Of a stretch of 64,000 bases of DNA, positions 33,801 through 47,700 are shown one piece after another. Source of the DNA: Stratiolaelaps scimitus. Taxonomy: Eukaryota; Arthropoda; Arachnida; Mesostigmata; Laelapidae. A program made the position numbers and the translations under genes. The notes under the pieces are model-generated. The model was not told the origin of the DNA, searched no databases, and saw only the letters and a list, made by a program, of their open reading frames with translations. The first letter of the stretch is position 1. Every line of letters begins with the position of its first letter. Where the stretch lies: positions 24,761,001 through 24,825,000 of the forward strand of contig JABWDB010000003.1 of the NCBI GenBank assembly GCA_019614645.1, given 5' to 3'.

Positions 33801-36800
33801 TATAAAACTTAGCCTTGTTATATTACATATGATCATAATTGTATTAATTTCCCTTTTCCATCACCCTATCTCTCACGAATCAAAAAGATCGAACGTGTCT
33901 ATGCTCTGTGACTTGGGCTCATTTTAACTTGAGGTAAGCAGTATAAGCAGACAAGTAGCCCTTGTGTACGGACATGGTTACGTCGCAACCAATGACGAAT
34001 GGTATTCATCGCAGGCGTGTGGCATATCGCAGTTGCAATAAATATGTCTCTCGATGTAACAGGCGGCGGATGACATATTGACATCTGTCGACCACGATGC
34101 GCGCTAGACATTCATGTCGGAAAACGCATTTCGTATCGACATGCGGTCTTCAACTGCGGCTCCTACCCATATATATATATATATATATATATATCATACA
34201 TGAGGGAACAACCAGGCCCCTTGACTAGACAAAAGAACGAAACATATGAGATCTATTAATTAGCCGGAAATAACGAAAAACCATGATTTCAACACTCTGC
34301 CATACATTATTATATCATAGTAAAGCCGTGAAACGGAGGCCGACTGCATAAGTGTAGGTGCAGCTCTTGTTCGTGACGAAATGAGTCCAGATCATCAGGG
34401 ATTTAGCCATGGGGGGGTTAACCTCGAGAAATGGTTGGCATATGCGTACCCGTCTGCACTTTCGCTGATCAATACTGGGACGTATTCACAGGGGAGACCT
34501 AATGATAACGGAGAAATACACGTATGAGCGTGCCTAGATATAACAAATGGAAACATTTGATTCCGCAAACGCGCGTACATATGCTTGCAATGTCCCTCAG
34601 TTTGATGCTCCTTGTCTATTTTTCTTTTATTTGTTTATATACAGTCATTACTTCTCGGATAAAAATATGTGCGTCGTTTAGAGGAGCAATTAAATACGCA
34701 TTTGATGGTCAACTATCGGGGATTGATTGAATGTTATTCATGAAAATGGAGGTTTTCGCATAGAAATGCAGTTTTTACAATATTCGAACTTCATGGCGAC
34801 AAGATTCCTTGATTGCAAATGGCATCTCGAACACAGTTGCGCGTTAGGTCGTTCTTTTCTCGATAGCGGTCATTGGGAACGATATGCCCGCAGGAATCAT
34901 CCCTCTCGAGATTTTAACAGCGAGGAGAGCGAGTTGAATCGTGTAAGGCTTGCCAACTGAAACAAGTTCATATCTATCAGCTTCAGGTTATTGAAAGACG
35001 AAGAAGTGGACATCGATTTTTTGCAATACTTTGTTTGCTGGTAAACTGTAGTTTTTTTAGAGTGAGTCGATGGTACTAAATTAAACAAAGGGTCTTTACG
35101 AAAACCTTCGTATGTTGCACATGATATATCTTAATAAAATGGAATCGCCTGGCTTATATCCGGGTGCGCTCGAGGTCTTGGTCATTCTTCAGGGACGTCA
35201 ATCGTTGTTGCGATGTTCTTCGAATACTTTGAGCCTCTCGGAAACAATTGGTAAATGAATTAAATCAATGTAAATCTTGTATTCAATCAAGATGAAGCCG
35301 CTTTTTAAATGAGAACATCTGCACTACCCAAATTAATAATATAATATGAATTCTCTCATTATTTTAAATACGAAACAGCCACCGTAGACTTTGCAGGATA
35401 ACCAAACCCGACTTGATTTCTGGTATTCGCAGATATCGTACACGCATATATTTATTATATTTTACAAATGGCCAATCGAGATCTTGTTACCTAAGCGAGA
35501 TGGATCATTGACATACGGCATCCTTGGTACGTTTGGTGCTAATAAACATTTAATGATGATACGAGCGTCTCGCTTCAATGTGAGCTGGTTCATTTCATCT
35601 GGCATAGTGAATTTTTGCAAATTTAACTACTACGAAATCGGCAGGAAAAATGCAACAACATAGAATACGAATGGCGTTTCTTCTGACGAGGGAATTTCTT
35701 TCAAAGAGAACGGCTAGAATGCAGGACGCGGGAGGGAGAGAGGGAGGGAGGTAGGTGAGGATGGCCCAATTATTAATTAATCCAATTATTATTCATGATT
35801 GTGCTTTGCAAAAACCTAATTAGTACAAACACGAGCCATGTTCGGGCGGGACACTACGGTTGGGCAATCATGCCTTGTACCAACGTTTGCCTTGGCTTGC
35901 AGGCCAGTTTTGCTTCCTCCACTCGATCCAACATGGCCGGCCTATCGAGCCGCTTCGAGTGCTTGTTGTAGTCGTGTATGTGTTTGTGTGTGTGCGGTCG
36001 TACTTCGTGACTGCAGTATACACAGGCATAGTGGGGCGTCGTGCTCGCAATTAACGTAACGATGATGAACACATCTGTTGTGGAACTTTGTGATGAAAAC
36101 GAATCGTAGAAATCTTTGATCAATTGCATCAAACGAATCGCATCTGGATACATTTACCTATGGAGATAAGCCATTGCCGGAGTTGCGTCTCGCCATCGTT
36201 AATGTTGTCGTACTCGACGCGTACGGCCCGCTGAACACATCAGTGTCATCCGCCAGTTGCGTAATCACAATTACGAATATTCGCTATCGATGCCACTGCT
36301 CGAGCTAACTGATACTTGCGCCGATATTCGAAATGTGGGATGACGCGTTCTATTATACTAACAGATCATGAGCGGCTTCAATTATCCAGCGGCGATATAT
36401 GCGTGTGTAAAAATACAGAGGTTGGTACGGGGTCGTTCGCGAATACGAACGCGCGATCTGGTTTCGGCAGAGTTCGGATACAATCAGCTTTGGATGTTTT
36501 GAAGGCTTCTACAAACATCAATACATCAATAGTCTTATCGTGTTAGGTGAAAATTGGCAATTTGCAGTATAGTAAGGGCTAAACGCACGAATTGATTTAC
36601 AGTTGTATGTGTTTCGATATAGGACACATAAGGAAGAGGGCTTCTGGATTTAGCCCTCTGGATGCATTCCGTTAGTCACCCGCTGACTCACTTGTCGATG
36701 GCCAGTGCTTCTGTATAATCCTAGGAGGGTGGCCAACTGCAGCGGTTCTTGGCAGGTGTTATCTTTGTTGCTTCTAGGCTACGCAGGCCTACGATTCGCC

Positions 36801-37790
36801 TTCCAAGGAGATCACCTTTCGGCCTTCCGGTAGCTAGGCCAGCTCCAATACCCAACTGTGCTATCCACTTCCCAGTAGAATCGTAGGGCCATATCCTGTT
36901 CTGTTGCTATCGACCAAAACGAACGCCGCATGTATGTCTCTAAGAACACTTCTAGATGATCCTCCACGACATGTTCGTATATATATATTCATCAGTCTGC
37001 CGTTGGTACGTTTATATATTTTCTGTAATATACTTCGATTAGCATATTATACCAAACCGTATTCCAAACGTCAGCCGACATTATAAACAGAGTATTCTAA
37101 ATAAACCAATAACAGACTTTGCTGGCACTGGAATTAGCCTCTGCAGTGGGGAGGCTACGATACCAAGAGTCAGGAGCTCATCTAAGCATATTACGAACAA
37201 TGCCACAACATAATTCTGCGGTTTTTGTGAAATTTGATTTGAAATTTGGCCTTTAGCGGTAGGTGATGTCATAGCCGACACACTGCTTGCGTAAGCAGGC
37301 AGAGCTGTTCAAGTGGAGCTTTTGCGAGACCTATATGTGTGAGCACGATGTAAGCCGTTACAGAACACAACGTTATCCTTAATGCTATTATATTACAATT
37401 TTATAGATTATACGTATATTTGTTTTGCTCAATAGAATCACAAGCACGCATTACTGCTGCACGTACGCAAATCCGCACCAACGAATGTGCTATCCACCAC
37501 GTAATCAGAACCAAATCCGTCAATGCATGCTTGTGTACCCTGACAGCCTTTATATTATTATTATTGTTATTATGTGCGTCGAAGGCTTTATGAAGGTCGA
37601 TTGTTTCGTCTATTGAGAGTTACCCGCCCTGTCCGGTTGGGCTTTCAACCAATAGCAAAGAGGCCATCAGAGGACATTGAGCTCCGTTTTCCGGGCAACA
37701 AACAATCATGTCAAGGGACAAAGCTAACAGGGGACTTAGGTTAGACAATGCGATCCATTGTCAGCCGGTCAGTGTACCGGACCAGCGAGC
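33801..37790. other. Non-coding stretch
   Basis: AT run at 34169-34194, purine-rich GGGAGG/GAGAG tract at about 35728-35758, TG-rich patch near 35975-35990. No frame has a recognisable domain or splice pairing. Small inverted repeat GAGGGCT/AGCCCTC near 36637-36660. Confidence 0.4.
34169..34194. repeat. (AT)13 microsatellite
   Basis: Uninterrupted AT run. Confidence 0.95.
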
Positions 37791-37801
37791 GTTACACGGT
37801 G

Positions 37802-37819
37802 CTCCGGAGGCCTCCGGAG
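37802..37819. repeat. Perfect 18-bp GC palindrome
   Basis: CTCCGGAGGCCTCCGGAG reads the same on both strands. Confidence 0.9.
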
Positions 37820-38096
37820 GGACCTCTAATGCTGTGAGACAGTGAGCGCCACACACCGACAAACAATAAGGCGTGGTCGCCAAAATGAAGCCCTGTTCCT
37901 TTTGCTGCTGTACGCTTCCGTCTATCAGGACACGTTAAGCAATATCTTAAAGTCGAGGCTGATTTGCAAATGCTTTCAAAGGCAGCAACCATACGGGGAG
38001 CCAGCATAGCCAGCTAACTTTAATTGCAGGTGACTTCTCTCTTAATTTTTCCTTCACGTGGACCCAAAGGAGGTCAAACGACAATGAACAATTGAT

Positions 38097-38110
38097 GGGG
38101 GGGGGGGGGG
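38097..38110. repeat. Poly-G run (14 G)
   Basis: Uninterrupted G run. Confidence 0.9.
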
Positions 38111-41100
38111 CATAATGCATTACCGCCGGTATTATTATATTTATATATTACGCTAGAATAATCGATATTCTATCGGTTGCAAGCCGAAAATAGGCAGCGT
38201 TTACGATACGATTGTATACCTGGAGATAGTCGCCGAGCAGCCGAAATCACCTCTGCGGAACATAAACGGCAGACGTTAAAAAAGAAGCTGGCCACATGTG
38301 CTTCATGAACCTTTTCGTGTCTTTGAGAACTCCTCCCTCGCTGTTTGCCGAGATCGAGAGATCGTCGGTCGACCGGCCATCCGCCCGCCCGCCCGCGCTG
38401 CCTTGGCGTATACTGTCATTGGCCTTTTGACTCGGTGGAACCCCCAATCATGCCCGATGGTACCGCCAGCCACCGGAGTGCGTGATCACTTCCTAGCGTA
38501 TTTAATCCTCACACGTCGTATCACAGGTCGTTTCGAGGCCGACGACTTCTACCTCAGAACAGAGAGAAGGAGGTAGAGATAGAAAAATCGCAGCGTCCTT
38601 ATCTTATCCATACCCCAAATCAGACCCGGTCTACGCCCACTTTCAGCTGAGCAGAGTGTCATGCGGACATTTATATCTATCAATTCTCCAGTAGCGCAAC
38701 GTTAGGAGTATACGGAGTAGAGGTCGAATTTGGCTACAAAATCAATGCAAAATACTTAGAGATATTAGGTGCTTGTATTCTTAATCTCCTCAGAACTCTT
38801 CTTTCATTCCGCAAGGCAGCTGCCATCCTCCGTGCCCAGTGACTCTTTGGACTCTGTTGCTACGATCTGTGCATGTTGCAGGAGAGCATAAAGCCTGTAA
38901 CCTAAGTATACGCTCCTGGTCAGCGTTGACCTTTACTCTAAATGGCCCAATCTGACGAGCGTTTATCTTGACTAGGGTGTAGCACAACCAAAGGCCCAGA
39001 CCCCATATCCGATGTTTACTATACAAGTAGAGATTCCGTAGACCGACCTTTGACGTCCACTACATATGTGACGTTCACATTCATATATATATATCGCCGT
39101 TGAATCACTCACTTCTCAACATATATCTATATATATATATACATCCGGACAAACTCAGGCATTCACTAGGCAGGCTCAGTTGGAAATTCCCGAAGCAAAC
39201 AGATAGTGAACATCTATGTGGACCTTACCAGAATAAAAAAAACGACAGGGTGACACGAAAGCTTCCCGACAGACAGCGAAAAGCGACAAAATGCAAATAT
39301 CAAAAGGAAAAGGTTGTTGTTGTTGTTGCTGCCCGCCCCATTTCTGCTGCGTCATCCTCGCGTGCGTTCCGCCCTCGTTGCCATTGTCGTCGTCGTCGTT
39401 ATTGGCGCAGCGGAATAAAAGAATAGAGGCCGGCCAGCCGCCCAGCTTCCGAGTAAGCCAGCTAGAAGGTCGACCAGGCCAAATCCAGCGATATGCCGCC
39501 TCTCGTCCGTTCGGTGTCCGCCACCGAGCGACCCCCATCCTCCACTTCCCGTGCAGTTCCGTGAGCGCGTTGCTTCTTTCTGGCAGAAGGCAGAAGTTTA
39601 TAAAGGGCGTCATCAACACGACGTCAGCAACAGGACCTTCTCATCCCCGTGTCTCTCGCATGATGCCACGGATACTCTCCAAGCTGCCTTTCGGTTTGGT
39701 CCTTGACCACTTACGACGGCGCTGGGGCTGCAGCAGACAAGCGGCGAGAGCGTCCATGTGTGGATTCCACTCGGCCAGTTGCTGGCCGCGAACGAGTGCC
39801 GGAGGTCACTGCAGTCGATGATTCTACCCTGCGGTATCTCTTTGCCTCTGCACCCTTTTGTAGTTCCTCCCACAGCTGGTTGTGATCTCCTGTCGGCTGC
39901 GAGCTGCTGATGGGATGCTGGTGAAGAGTTGTACTCCGCAGAGCGATGGAGGAATTACTATTATAGTGATGGCTAATATAAACAGTATAATAATATTGGA
40001 TAATCCCTATTCTGAGACAAATAACCCAGCCTTTTAGAGAGTAATAGGGTCACACTGACTGACTGGCAGTTACTCTTCGAAGTTGCCGCTTAGGCCGAAA
40101 CTCTTTAGGCAGACCAAGCATAATTAGGGGGCCCATCTAACAAACACAGGGTAAGGCGTAAATTACACTTACTTTATATATTTGTAAAAAAATAATTGTT
40201 AGTGGATTCGACACTGCGTTGTTATACCTATGAGTGAACGAATGTTATCGAAAACTGATTGTTCCCTTCTTGACATTCAGCGATGAGAATAGTTGCAACA
40301 CCATCACCGTCAGTCAGACATCAAATCTTGGTGCCTAGACACCGTCAACGTTTCGAAACGCTAACGTCCCCTAACGCTATCCTATGGGTTGTTGTCAGTT
40401 GGCGTAGATGTCGAAAATGAGATTTTAAGCGAAATTCGTTGCCGGCCAATTCCGTTCTCTTCTTGTAAAGTGTAGCCGCCCCCACGTCTCGAGGGAACTA
40501 TGCCTAAACTATGCCGCTTTTCCGGGGACGCTTATTCGATTGCCGCGAAAGTATCTTGCAATTCTGTGGCCCCAATCAAGGCTTGACCAAGGCCATAATT
40601 CCCCATTGGACCTCGTATGGGTCGATATGGGTGCTGTCTCAAACTCAACTTTCATCGTGTTCGCTCCATCGTTGCGCTTTGTAGATTGTAGCGTCCGACG
40701 AGCAGTCGACCCGCTCTAAGCTCATATCCAACTCGGAAGTAACTCCCGAATTAGAGTTCGCTAACGACCAGTTGGTTTAGTGGTTCTGTTTTGCTGCCCG
40801 TGAGCTATTTGCTATAAGTGAACGGGAACGACTACGGCGACGACTACCACGAGTGCCACAACGGCTACTGCCGCCACGAACAATGTCACTGCTGCCGCTG
40901 TTCGGCATTCTCATTTTCTTGCCTCCAATCAACCTCAGCTGCAGTCACTGAGTGGAGGAGGCTGCCTCCCCGTCGAGTCTGCCTCTCGTCCCACGGAGGG
41001 CCACGACGAACTTGACTTCAGGAAGAGATACGCGCCGGTCCTTTACTTAACGTCGTAGGAGGGAGTCGGTTTGCGGGGACGGACTTGAGGTTGTGTCTGT

Positions 41101-41282
41101 CAAGTCGACCCGATATCTAGTTGGCATTAAACTGTCGTTATGCTTCGCGACGACGGCTGAAAGCTGCAATACGAAGAACCGGCACGGAGTTGGCGGGACT
41201 ACGCGATAGACTACGCGAGCGAGCAAGCGACAGAGAGAAAGAGCGCAGTGTCTGAAGGGAGAGACGGGAATGAGTATAGTGT

Positions 41283-41324
41283 GGCGCTGGGGGTTTCGGC
41301 GCTGGGGGTTTCGGCGCTGGGGGG
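41283..41324. repeat. 15-bp tandem repeat (2.8 units)
   Basis: GGCGCTGGGGGTTTC at 41283 and 41298, then a partial third unit at 41313. Confidence 0.9.
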
Positions 41325-41698
41325 TGTCAAGGAGGACGACGACTTGACGGAGTTTACGCAACCCACTGGTGCTTGGTGACGCTTGTAGCATACTGACAGG
41401 AGCATCCATCAAAGATGATGTTAGCATCCCATGGGTATCGATGGGACAGGGAGACCTGGCCCAGTTCGCCCGATTCCCTGCCTACTTTCGCGTTGGTGGG
41501 GGGGCACAATTCCCGTTGCAACGATCATAAAACCACAGGGTCTGCAGTTTTCTTTAGTGGAACTCAGTAGCTGGACATGCTATTTGTCTTTGTCATCTTG
41601 ACGAGACAAAAAGTCGTCCGCCTCAACGCAACAGCGACAAGTCATTGACGGAGACCGGGTCGCGCAAAGTTAGCGTTCATATCTGCCGACACTTGCAA

Positions 41699-41750
41699 CA
41701 ACGACAACAGCAGCAACAGCAACATCATCATAATCATCATCATCACCAGT
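41699..41750. repeat. CAA/CAG/ATC triplet tract
   Basis: Imperfect CAACAG and CATCAT/AATCAT triplets for about 50 bases. Confidence 0.8.
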
Positions 41751-41760
41751 TCAAGGATAC

Positions 41761-42075
41761 CACGTCTAGGGCAAGACCGATATAAGCTAATATACTTACT
41801 TGCTTATAACATACATACATGATTTAGTTGATGCAGCGGGGTTACTGCCAATCCTATTGATGTATCGCTTATCTCCACGGGTTGCTCATTTCCGCGTATG
41901 AGGAGGGCTGTTAGAATGGCTGTTATGGCTACAGTAGCAAGTTGATAATTAAAATCTCGGCTTGGACGTTTATGCGCTTTTACCGCAGCAGGGTACGTAT
42001 GGTGTATATACCGCAGTATGGTGTAATTGCTACAGTAAATAAGAGTACATACTGTACTCATACCAGTCAATGTAA

Positions 42076-42111
<36 letters not shown>

Positions 42112-43668
42112 CTGATCATATCCGCCCTCACGAAGCCATACCTTGTCGTCTTTATAGTAATAAGGCCATCGTGTCTTATGTCACCTCGAACACACCACAG
42201 ACGAGCGAATAGCCGCGTGCATGTCTATGTCAACGAATGTTGATGTCTGCACTATGTTGTATCATCTTCAGTTAGTCAAAGGTTTACGTTTGTTCAATCA
42301 ATTTCGATCGAGAAATCCCTCTGCCGAACACGACCACCGTTGCAGCTTCTAGTGGGGTGGAATTTGGTCTAGGCTACCAGTTCGCTGTCCTTCAATATCT
42401 CTGGGTGCCAGTGAACAAACGACTTACTGCAGACGTATCACAATGTAACATTCGTCACGGCCATCACTCTCAACTGGTCCTTGTTCTCCAGACCTTTTGT
42501 CTATCCAGTCGGCTGGCCTTAATCGGCAGGCCGGCAAGTTAGGGCTAGGCCGGCGATGCTGGCGTTGACCCCCTCTCACACTCGAGGAAACAACGCTCCT
42601 CTGTAACTCGCAGCCCCGTTGCGAAGAACTCCCCAGAAGGAACCGCCAACCTCGCCGCCGTTCCAGCCCGATGGCGCCATCTCCGTCGTTCGAAATTCGT
42701 CTTCCTAACCAATGAGTTGGCCGGCTGTTCCGTGTCTACGTGTATGTTTGACTGTTCCTTTTTTCCGTTCGACTCCAGTTTCTACATTGAGCGAAGTGGA
42801 ACTAGACGGCGTGGAACTAGATGTACGTGTGAGTGTGTGAGTGTTCGTGGCGGGACCCACTCGAAAAAGTCCGACAGCTCTCACGCGTGTGAGCACCGCC
42901 TGCTCCGCTGGCAACGAACGAGGACGATACATGGGGAGGGGTCATTCGCCCCGCCGGCCTCGCCCTCGACGTCATGTCTTAAGGAACGCGATCAGCCGAG
43001 TCCTTTTCCTCAGTTTCTCCAGACCGGCGTGCTTATGCACACCCAACCAGCGTATAAGCGAATCGTTTGATTCGAGGTCAAGTACTAGCAAGAGGAACTG
43101 CGCTGAGAGCGGTCTGCCATGCACGGTCTCACTGGGCTCGTTCTCGCCCGCACATTGGACAGAGTGCATGCGAGAACAATAGTTGTCTAGCAGCTATTCC
43201 AAGAGGACGATCCGGGGAAGCCTATGCTCGGTTCATGTCGTTTTTGCCTCTCTGTGTGCGCTTATGAGTATGGGGTTTTAGTGGTTAAGTTTAAAAACAC
43301 CAAAACGAGGAACAGGAGAACAATACTGGAACAGAGTTTTCCTCCTGAGTAATTATGTGCCTATTCATGTACGAGATCTGACAGCTTCCCGAGGCGCAAA
43401 ATCTATCAGGAAGCTTAAATCTACATCGTAGCACAATGATTGCCAACGCGCTTGAGGGTGGCGATCCTTGTCTTGCGTGACGAATAACCATTTTAGGCAT
43501 AAATTAACTTGAGAGCAATCAACCGGGCAACGAGAGAATATCGTGATGACAAGAATCTACTGCCGTGTGCACTATTGTCATAAATTTCATTACACTTACT
43601 AATTCAACGAGATTAATAATTAATATTGTAGCTAGCAGTCATACAAAGAAAATGATGGCCAATAACCA
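41761..43668. other. Non-coding; TA run then GC-rich patch
   Basis: TA run 42081-42107; GC-richer 42.3-43.3 kb with overlapping chance frames on both strands and a short direct repeat GTGGAACTAGA near 42797 and 42811. No gene is supported. Confidence 0.4.
42081..42107. repeat. (TA)n microsatellite
   Basis: Uninterrupted TA run. Confidence 0.95.
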
Positions 43669-43698
43669 ATTTCTGCTTTGTTTGTATTGCAGGTAAGT
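43665..43698 (+). promoter_or_regulatory. Candidate recursive (ratchet) splice site
   Basis: A pyrimidine-rich tract (TTTCTGCTTTGTTTGTATTG) runs into CAG|GTAAGT, with the junction at 43692/43693. A strong 3' splice site is fused to a perfect 5' splice site with no exon between. This juxtaposition is the hallmark of recursive splicing sites, described first in Drosophila (Ubx and other long introns), where a long intron is removed in steps. Orientation is +, the same as the transporter exon at 1-250, so a long + strand intron would suit. Function cannot be shown from sequence alone; it could instead be the acceptor of a GTAAGT-starting exon or coincidence. Confidence 0.4.
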
Positions 43699-43699
43699 G

Positions 43700-44667
43700 T
43701 TGACCCACAAATGTTGTTAACAAGGTGTTCTGATCCCGACTGAAAGTTGTAGAGAGATAGCAGCGAACGTAGGCTAACGTGTGACGCGATGGCTGGTCGG
43801 CGTCTCAGCTTGCTGGGTATTAAATCTAATTCAACAAATCGATTTGTGAACAGTTGATCAACGTCGGGCACCAGAGTAATTTTTTATACTTGTCACCCAT
43901 CAGATTTGATTATAATTTTGACCGTGACACGCCGCCGTTTCAGTGATCGGTTGCATAAAGGCGTATGCTCACACACATACACGTCGTACAGAGATCATCT
44001 CTGCTATCCGCCAGATACAAATCGGGACAGGATTGGGCTCGATCTCCTTCGTTTTCTTTAATAGGCCACATCCCGTAAACGAATAAATCCGTTGACGTTC
44101 TTCATATTATACATGCGCATCTATGAAGGATGATGTATAATAGTTAACACGTTCGTATTAAAAATCTTTCGAGACAAAGAGTAACAACGAAATTCGATAT
44201 GAGACATTTTTATAAAGTAGACGGTCTTCACAAAAATCCATGATAGATGTGCCGCCAGCTCTGGTATTGGCCAGCAGCAACAAATGATGTTCTCTCTGAC
44301 ATCTACGACAGTTCGAGTTGGTTATAAATACGCAGGTAGAATGGGCCGCGCTCGTCGCAGCGATCAGCCACCAGGTCGTAAATTTTATTTGTCGCCATTG
44401 AAGTTCTGAGTCGCTTTTATTCGATTCTCCTGTTTCTGCTGCTGTTCCGCCTTGATAAGAGACGTTGGCGAAGGTGGCACTACTGGTAGCACGCTCGCTT
44501 TGCGTACGCTGGACAGTAATATTACGATTACGACTTCGGATAAAGAGAGTCGCGTGTAATCGCTCGAAGGAGAAGATGCAGCAGTTCCCTCTGCGCCTAT
44601 GCCGACGCCTGCTAGCTCGCGTTACGTTACTTCGACTCGAACTGCCTTGATATTGCGCGTTACATTG

Positions 44668-44703
<36 letters not shown>

Positions 44704-47700
44704 GTATACGCATATCAATCTATATAGATCTATATATCAATGTGGCCCGTAATATATGTCTATGTATATATATGATAACCGTGGGAACATCTCATTCGAC
44801 TTTGTAGACAGAATATAAAGATTTGTATTTATGCGCTGCGCATCGGCCACGTGTGCATTCGCGGATGATAAGAGAGTCACACAACGATGCGTAGTGATGA
44901 TCTAATAGGAGAGTTGTTACCTGGGCGAACGCTAGCCACTGGCCGTTAAGTTGCGGAGGCTGTGATTTACTTGAACGAGAGTTTTTATATTATTAAATTT
45001 CTGTAAAGTACTAACTAATTACAGCTAAACGCTAATTAATGTGTATGCGTTCGTCCATAGCTGCCACTTAAATACATGTAAACAGTTCCTCATCTTGGGA
45101 GCGAGCAGAACCGGTGAAAGTGGAATCTGACGGAGCTGACGGAGTTAAGTTGTGTCACTCCTTCGAGATACAATTATCACAAACATCGGGACCCACTTCG
45201 ACCTTTCAAGGAGTTTTCGAGTCTTTAACATGGGCAGCAGAAGCTATTTAGTATTTGGTGGAGATTTATATATGCTCAGAAATCATTGGCACAGTTACAT
45301 GACGCGAAGAGAATCTGTGCAACATTACAGGAATTAGCTTAGTAGAGGTACAACCCAACTTAGCACGGAAACATCCAATGAATATAGATGTCGTTATGCA
45401 CTGAAAATGGCCGGGAGAGAATAATGTTCAAGTATCACTGCACACCGTGGTAAATTACAGTTTCCAAGCTGTGGAGCATCGCTTTAACATCAGGAACACC
45501 GCAACCGAAGGACTTTAACGACAAATACACTGCTTCAAGATGCTGCTGCATTTGAATCCTTGTACATCCGACTTAATCAAGATACCACAAGAGTCAGAGC
45601 CTTAAATAATCTTTGTAAGGGTGCCCAGCCATTGAGGTGTATTGCGATCTGCAGAAATAATTTTTTTAACGAGTTCAAAGGGTAGGTTTAAAGATGTTTA
45701 ATTTGGGTTAGATATAATAGTTTCCCTTCCATGGCAGTGTAAAACGTTCGTGAAAATACTGCGCGAAACCTGACGTTGGTGTGAGTCGCTAGAGTAACGT
45801 GACAAAATTAAGGACATTATATTTCTCTAAATCCTCTCTAGAAAGCGTCCTTTCGAGTCCTTTATAGGCCTTCCCACGGAGGTCAAGTACAGTCATCCTC
45901 TGAGCGCGTGCTGTGCAGAATGAACGCCTCTTAGACAGCCAGCAAGTCTTACAGCTTTAACGACTGTTTTCGCTGCGTGCATCTGCTATACGAAATGCAG
46001 CCAGTATTACCCTGTGTGAAAGCACTTCCTGTAGCAGCCTGTCTGCTCCGAAGACGCTACCCTCCTCATTGAGCTCTGTCCGACTATTTCGTTCACATTA
46101 TTCCTACGTGATCCGCAATAGAATTTTGACCGAGTCCCTTTTGAGAATGCGTGCACAGCACAACACTTAATAACACAAATGTCTGAGGTACACGAGTAAA
46201 CCAGCAAACGATTCACTGAGTGTTGAGAATTTATCAGCAACAATCACGGATCAGTCAATGTTTAGAATAGGTGAGCGTCAGTCAATGGTGTGTTTGAGCT
46301 CTGCCTCCCACCAAAGGTGATAGGTTGGATTCGTGACCTCCTCACACTGCTGCTGGTTGCAGATGAGAATGGCACAACGGAACGAGCGTATCGTATCCTC
46401 TATGTTGAATTGGGTTTGCTGCTGTATTCTGATGAGAAATATTTTATGAGCAACCTGTCTCTCATCGAAAAATCGCCACACAATACTGAAACTTTCCGCA
46501 GTAAAGGTCGATAAACAAACCTCACTCGCATCAGAATTGAAAATTAACAATTGCTCAACGGGTGTATATGGAAATTCGTTTTTCGATGCAACCAACCGCT
46601 TGAATGTATTAACAGTGCGCTAATTATACGAATTAAAATAGAGAAGCTGCTTATTGTTTTTACTGTGTATGTTGGCACGACAGTGACAGAGTTCATATGC
46701 GGTCACATCAAAGACAAGACATCTGCGCGTACGATAACTAGACATTACTATACAACACCAAGCCTAATAGCAGTATCCGTAAACATAAGCTCCTTGCTTT
46801 ATCTCAGCAAAATCGAATTTTCAAGTGCCTGATTGATGTAGGTGTACAGGGTGGTTAGAAAGTGACGTAACCCTATGGGACATTAACCCGACATTAGTTT
46901 GACGAGTACGGATTTGTTGTGCTTTGTAGCAATTGTTCTCTAACTTCCTTTTACCACCACAAAGATACGAAAAAAATAAAATAAAATCCCCCAGAGAGCA
47001 TAACGTCCTAGTGAAAATCTTGAAGCTCCGGTATGATCGAAGGCAAAAATTTCCGTCTTCGAAAATTTCACTTTCTGAATATTTTCTTTTTAACCTTAAC
47101 ATACACGTTCCTAAGTAGATACAAAAAAATGAAAGATCACAGGTTTACAGAAGGGGAAAACTTTCGAAAAGGTCGAATTTCGCCTCGCCGCCCATAGGCT
47201 AGAGCCGCTTTACGAACATCCAGCTATATGCAAGTTGTGGCGTGTGCTAGGATTCGATCAAAACAGGCGCGCAGACACGTACGCACAAAACTAAAATCAT
47301 TAAAATCTTCGCATTCTTCTCTCTTATGAACAAGTATATGTATATTTTACAGATGACCTAAACATATATAGATGACCTGAAATGAAATAAAAGGAAATTT
47401 GATAAATTGTTTGCATTGCATTTATTAAATTTAAAAACCGTTTGTATTTGTAAATACCGCTTGCCTGCCTGTTCATTGTTATTTTGTCGGTAGTACTCCG
47501 GTGTTGTAATATTACGTACATTTGCATATCGTCTCTCCGTACTGCGTCTGCAAAGAAACTTGTATGTAACCAAATATGAGCTTTTACAGAGATTTTGTTC
47601 GCAAGTCTTGATTGAACCAATTAGCCATTGACGACAGAAAGAGAGAGAGAGAGCCATTGGTTCGTTCGTGGTGGGCTTTCTCTTTTGCCGTTGTCTCAAC

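Larger units (their letters stand above)
37820..41760. other. Non-coding; GC-rich block with chance frames
   Basis: Holds a 14-G run (38097-38110), TA tracts near 39083-39095 and 39126-39140, CGT/CGC-rich DNA at 39.3-39.9 kb and a 15-bp tandem at 41283. Frames 39176-39619 (minus), 39291-39821 (plus) and 41047-41427 (minus) overlap others and have no domain; the PSAET repeats in the last are encoded by the tandem. Confidence 0.4.

Noticed and set aside
39291..39821. 176-codon + frame with poly-Cys start
   Set aside because: Cys run is a (TGT)n triplet tract; overlapped by minus frames; no domain.
44158..44718. 186-codon minus frame
   Set aside because: Starts inside a TA microsatellite (IYIYIY) and shows no domain.
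45152..45337. C1q-domain remnant
   Set aside because: Only about 12 residues (TNIGTHFDLSRSF) recall the family; the rest lacks its aromatic and glycine pattern and no exon structure is visible.
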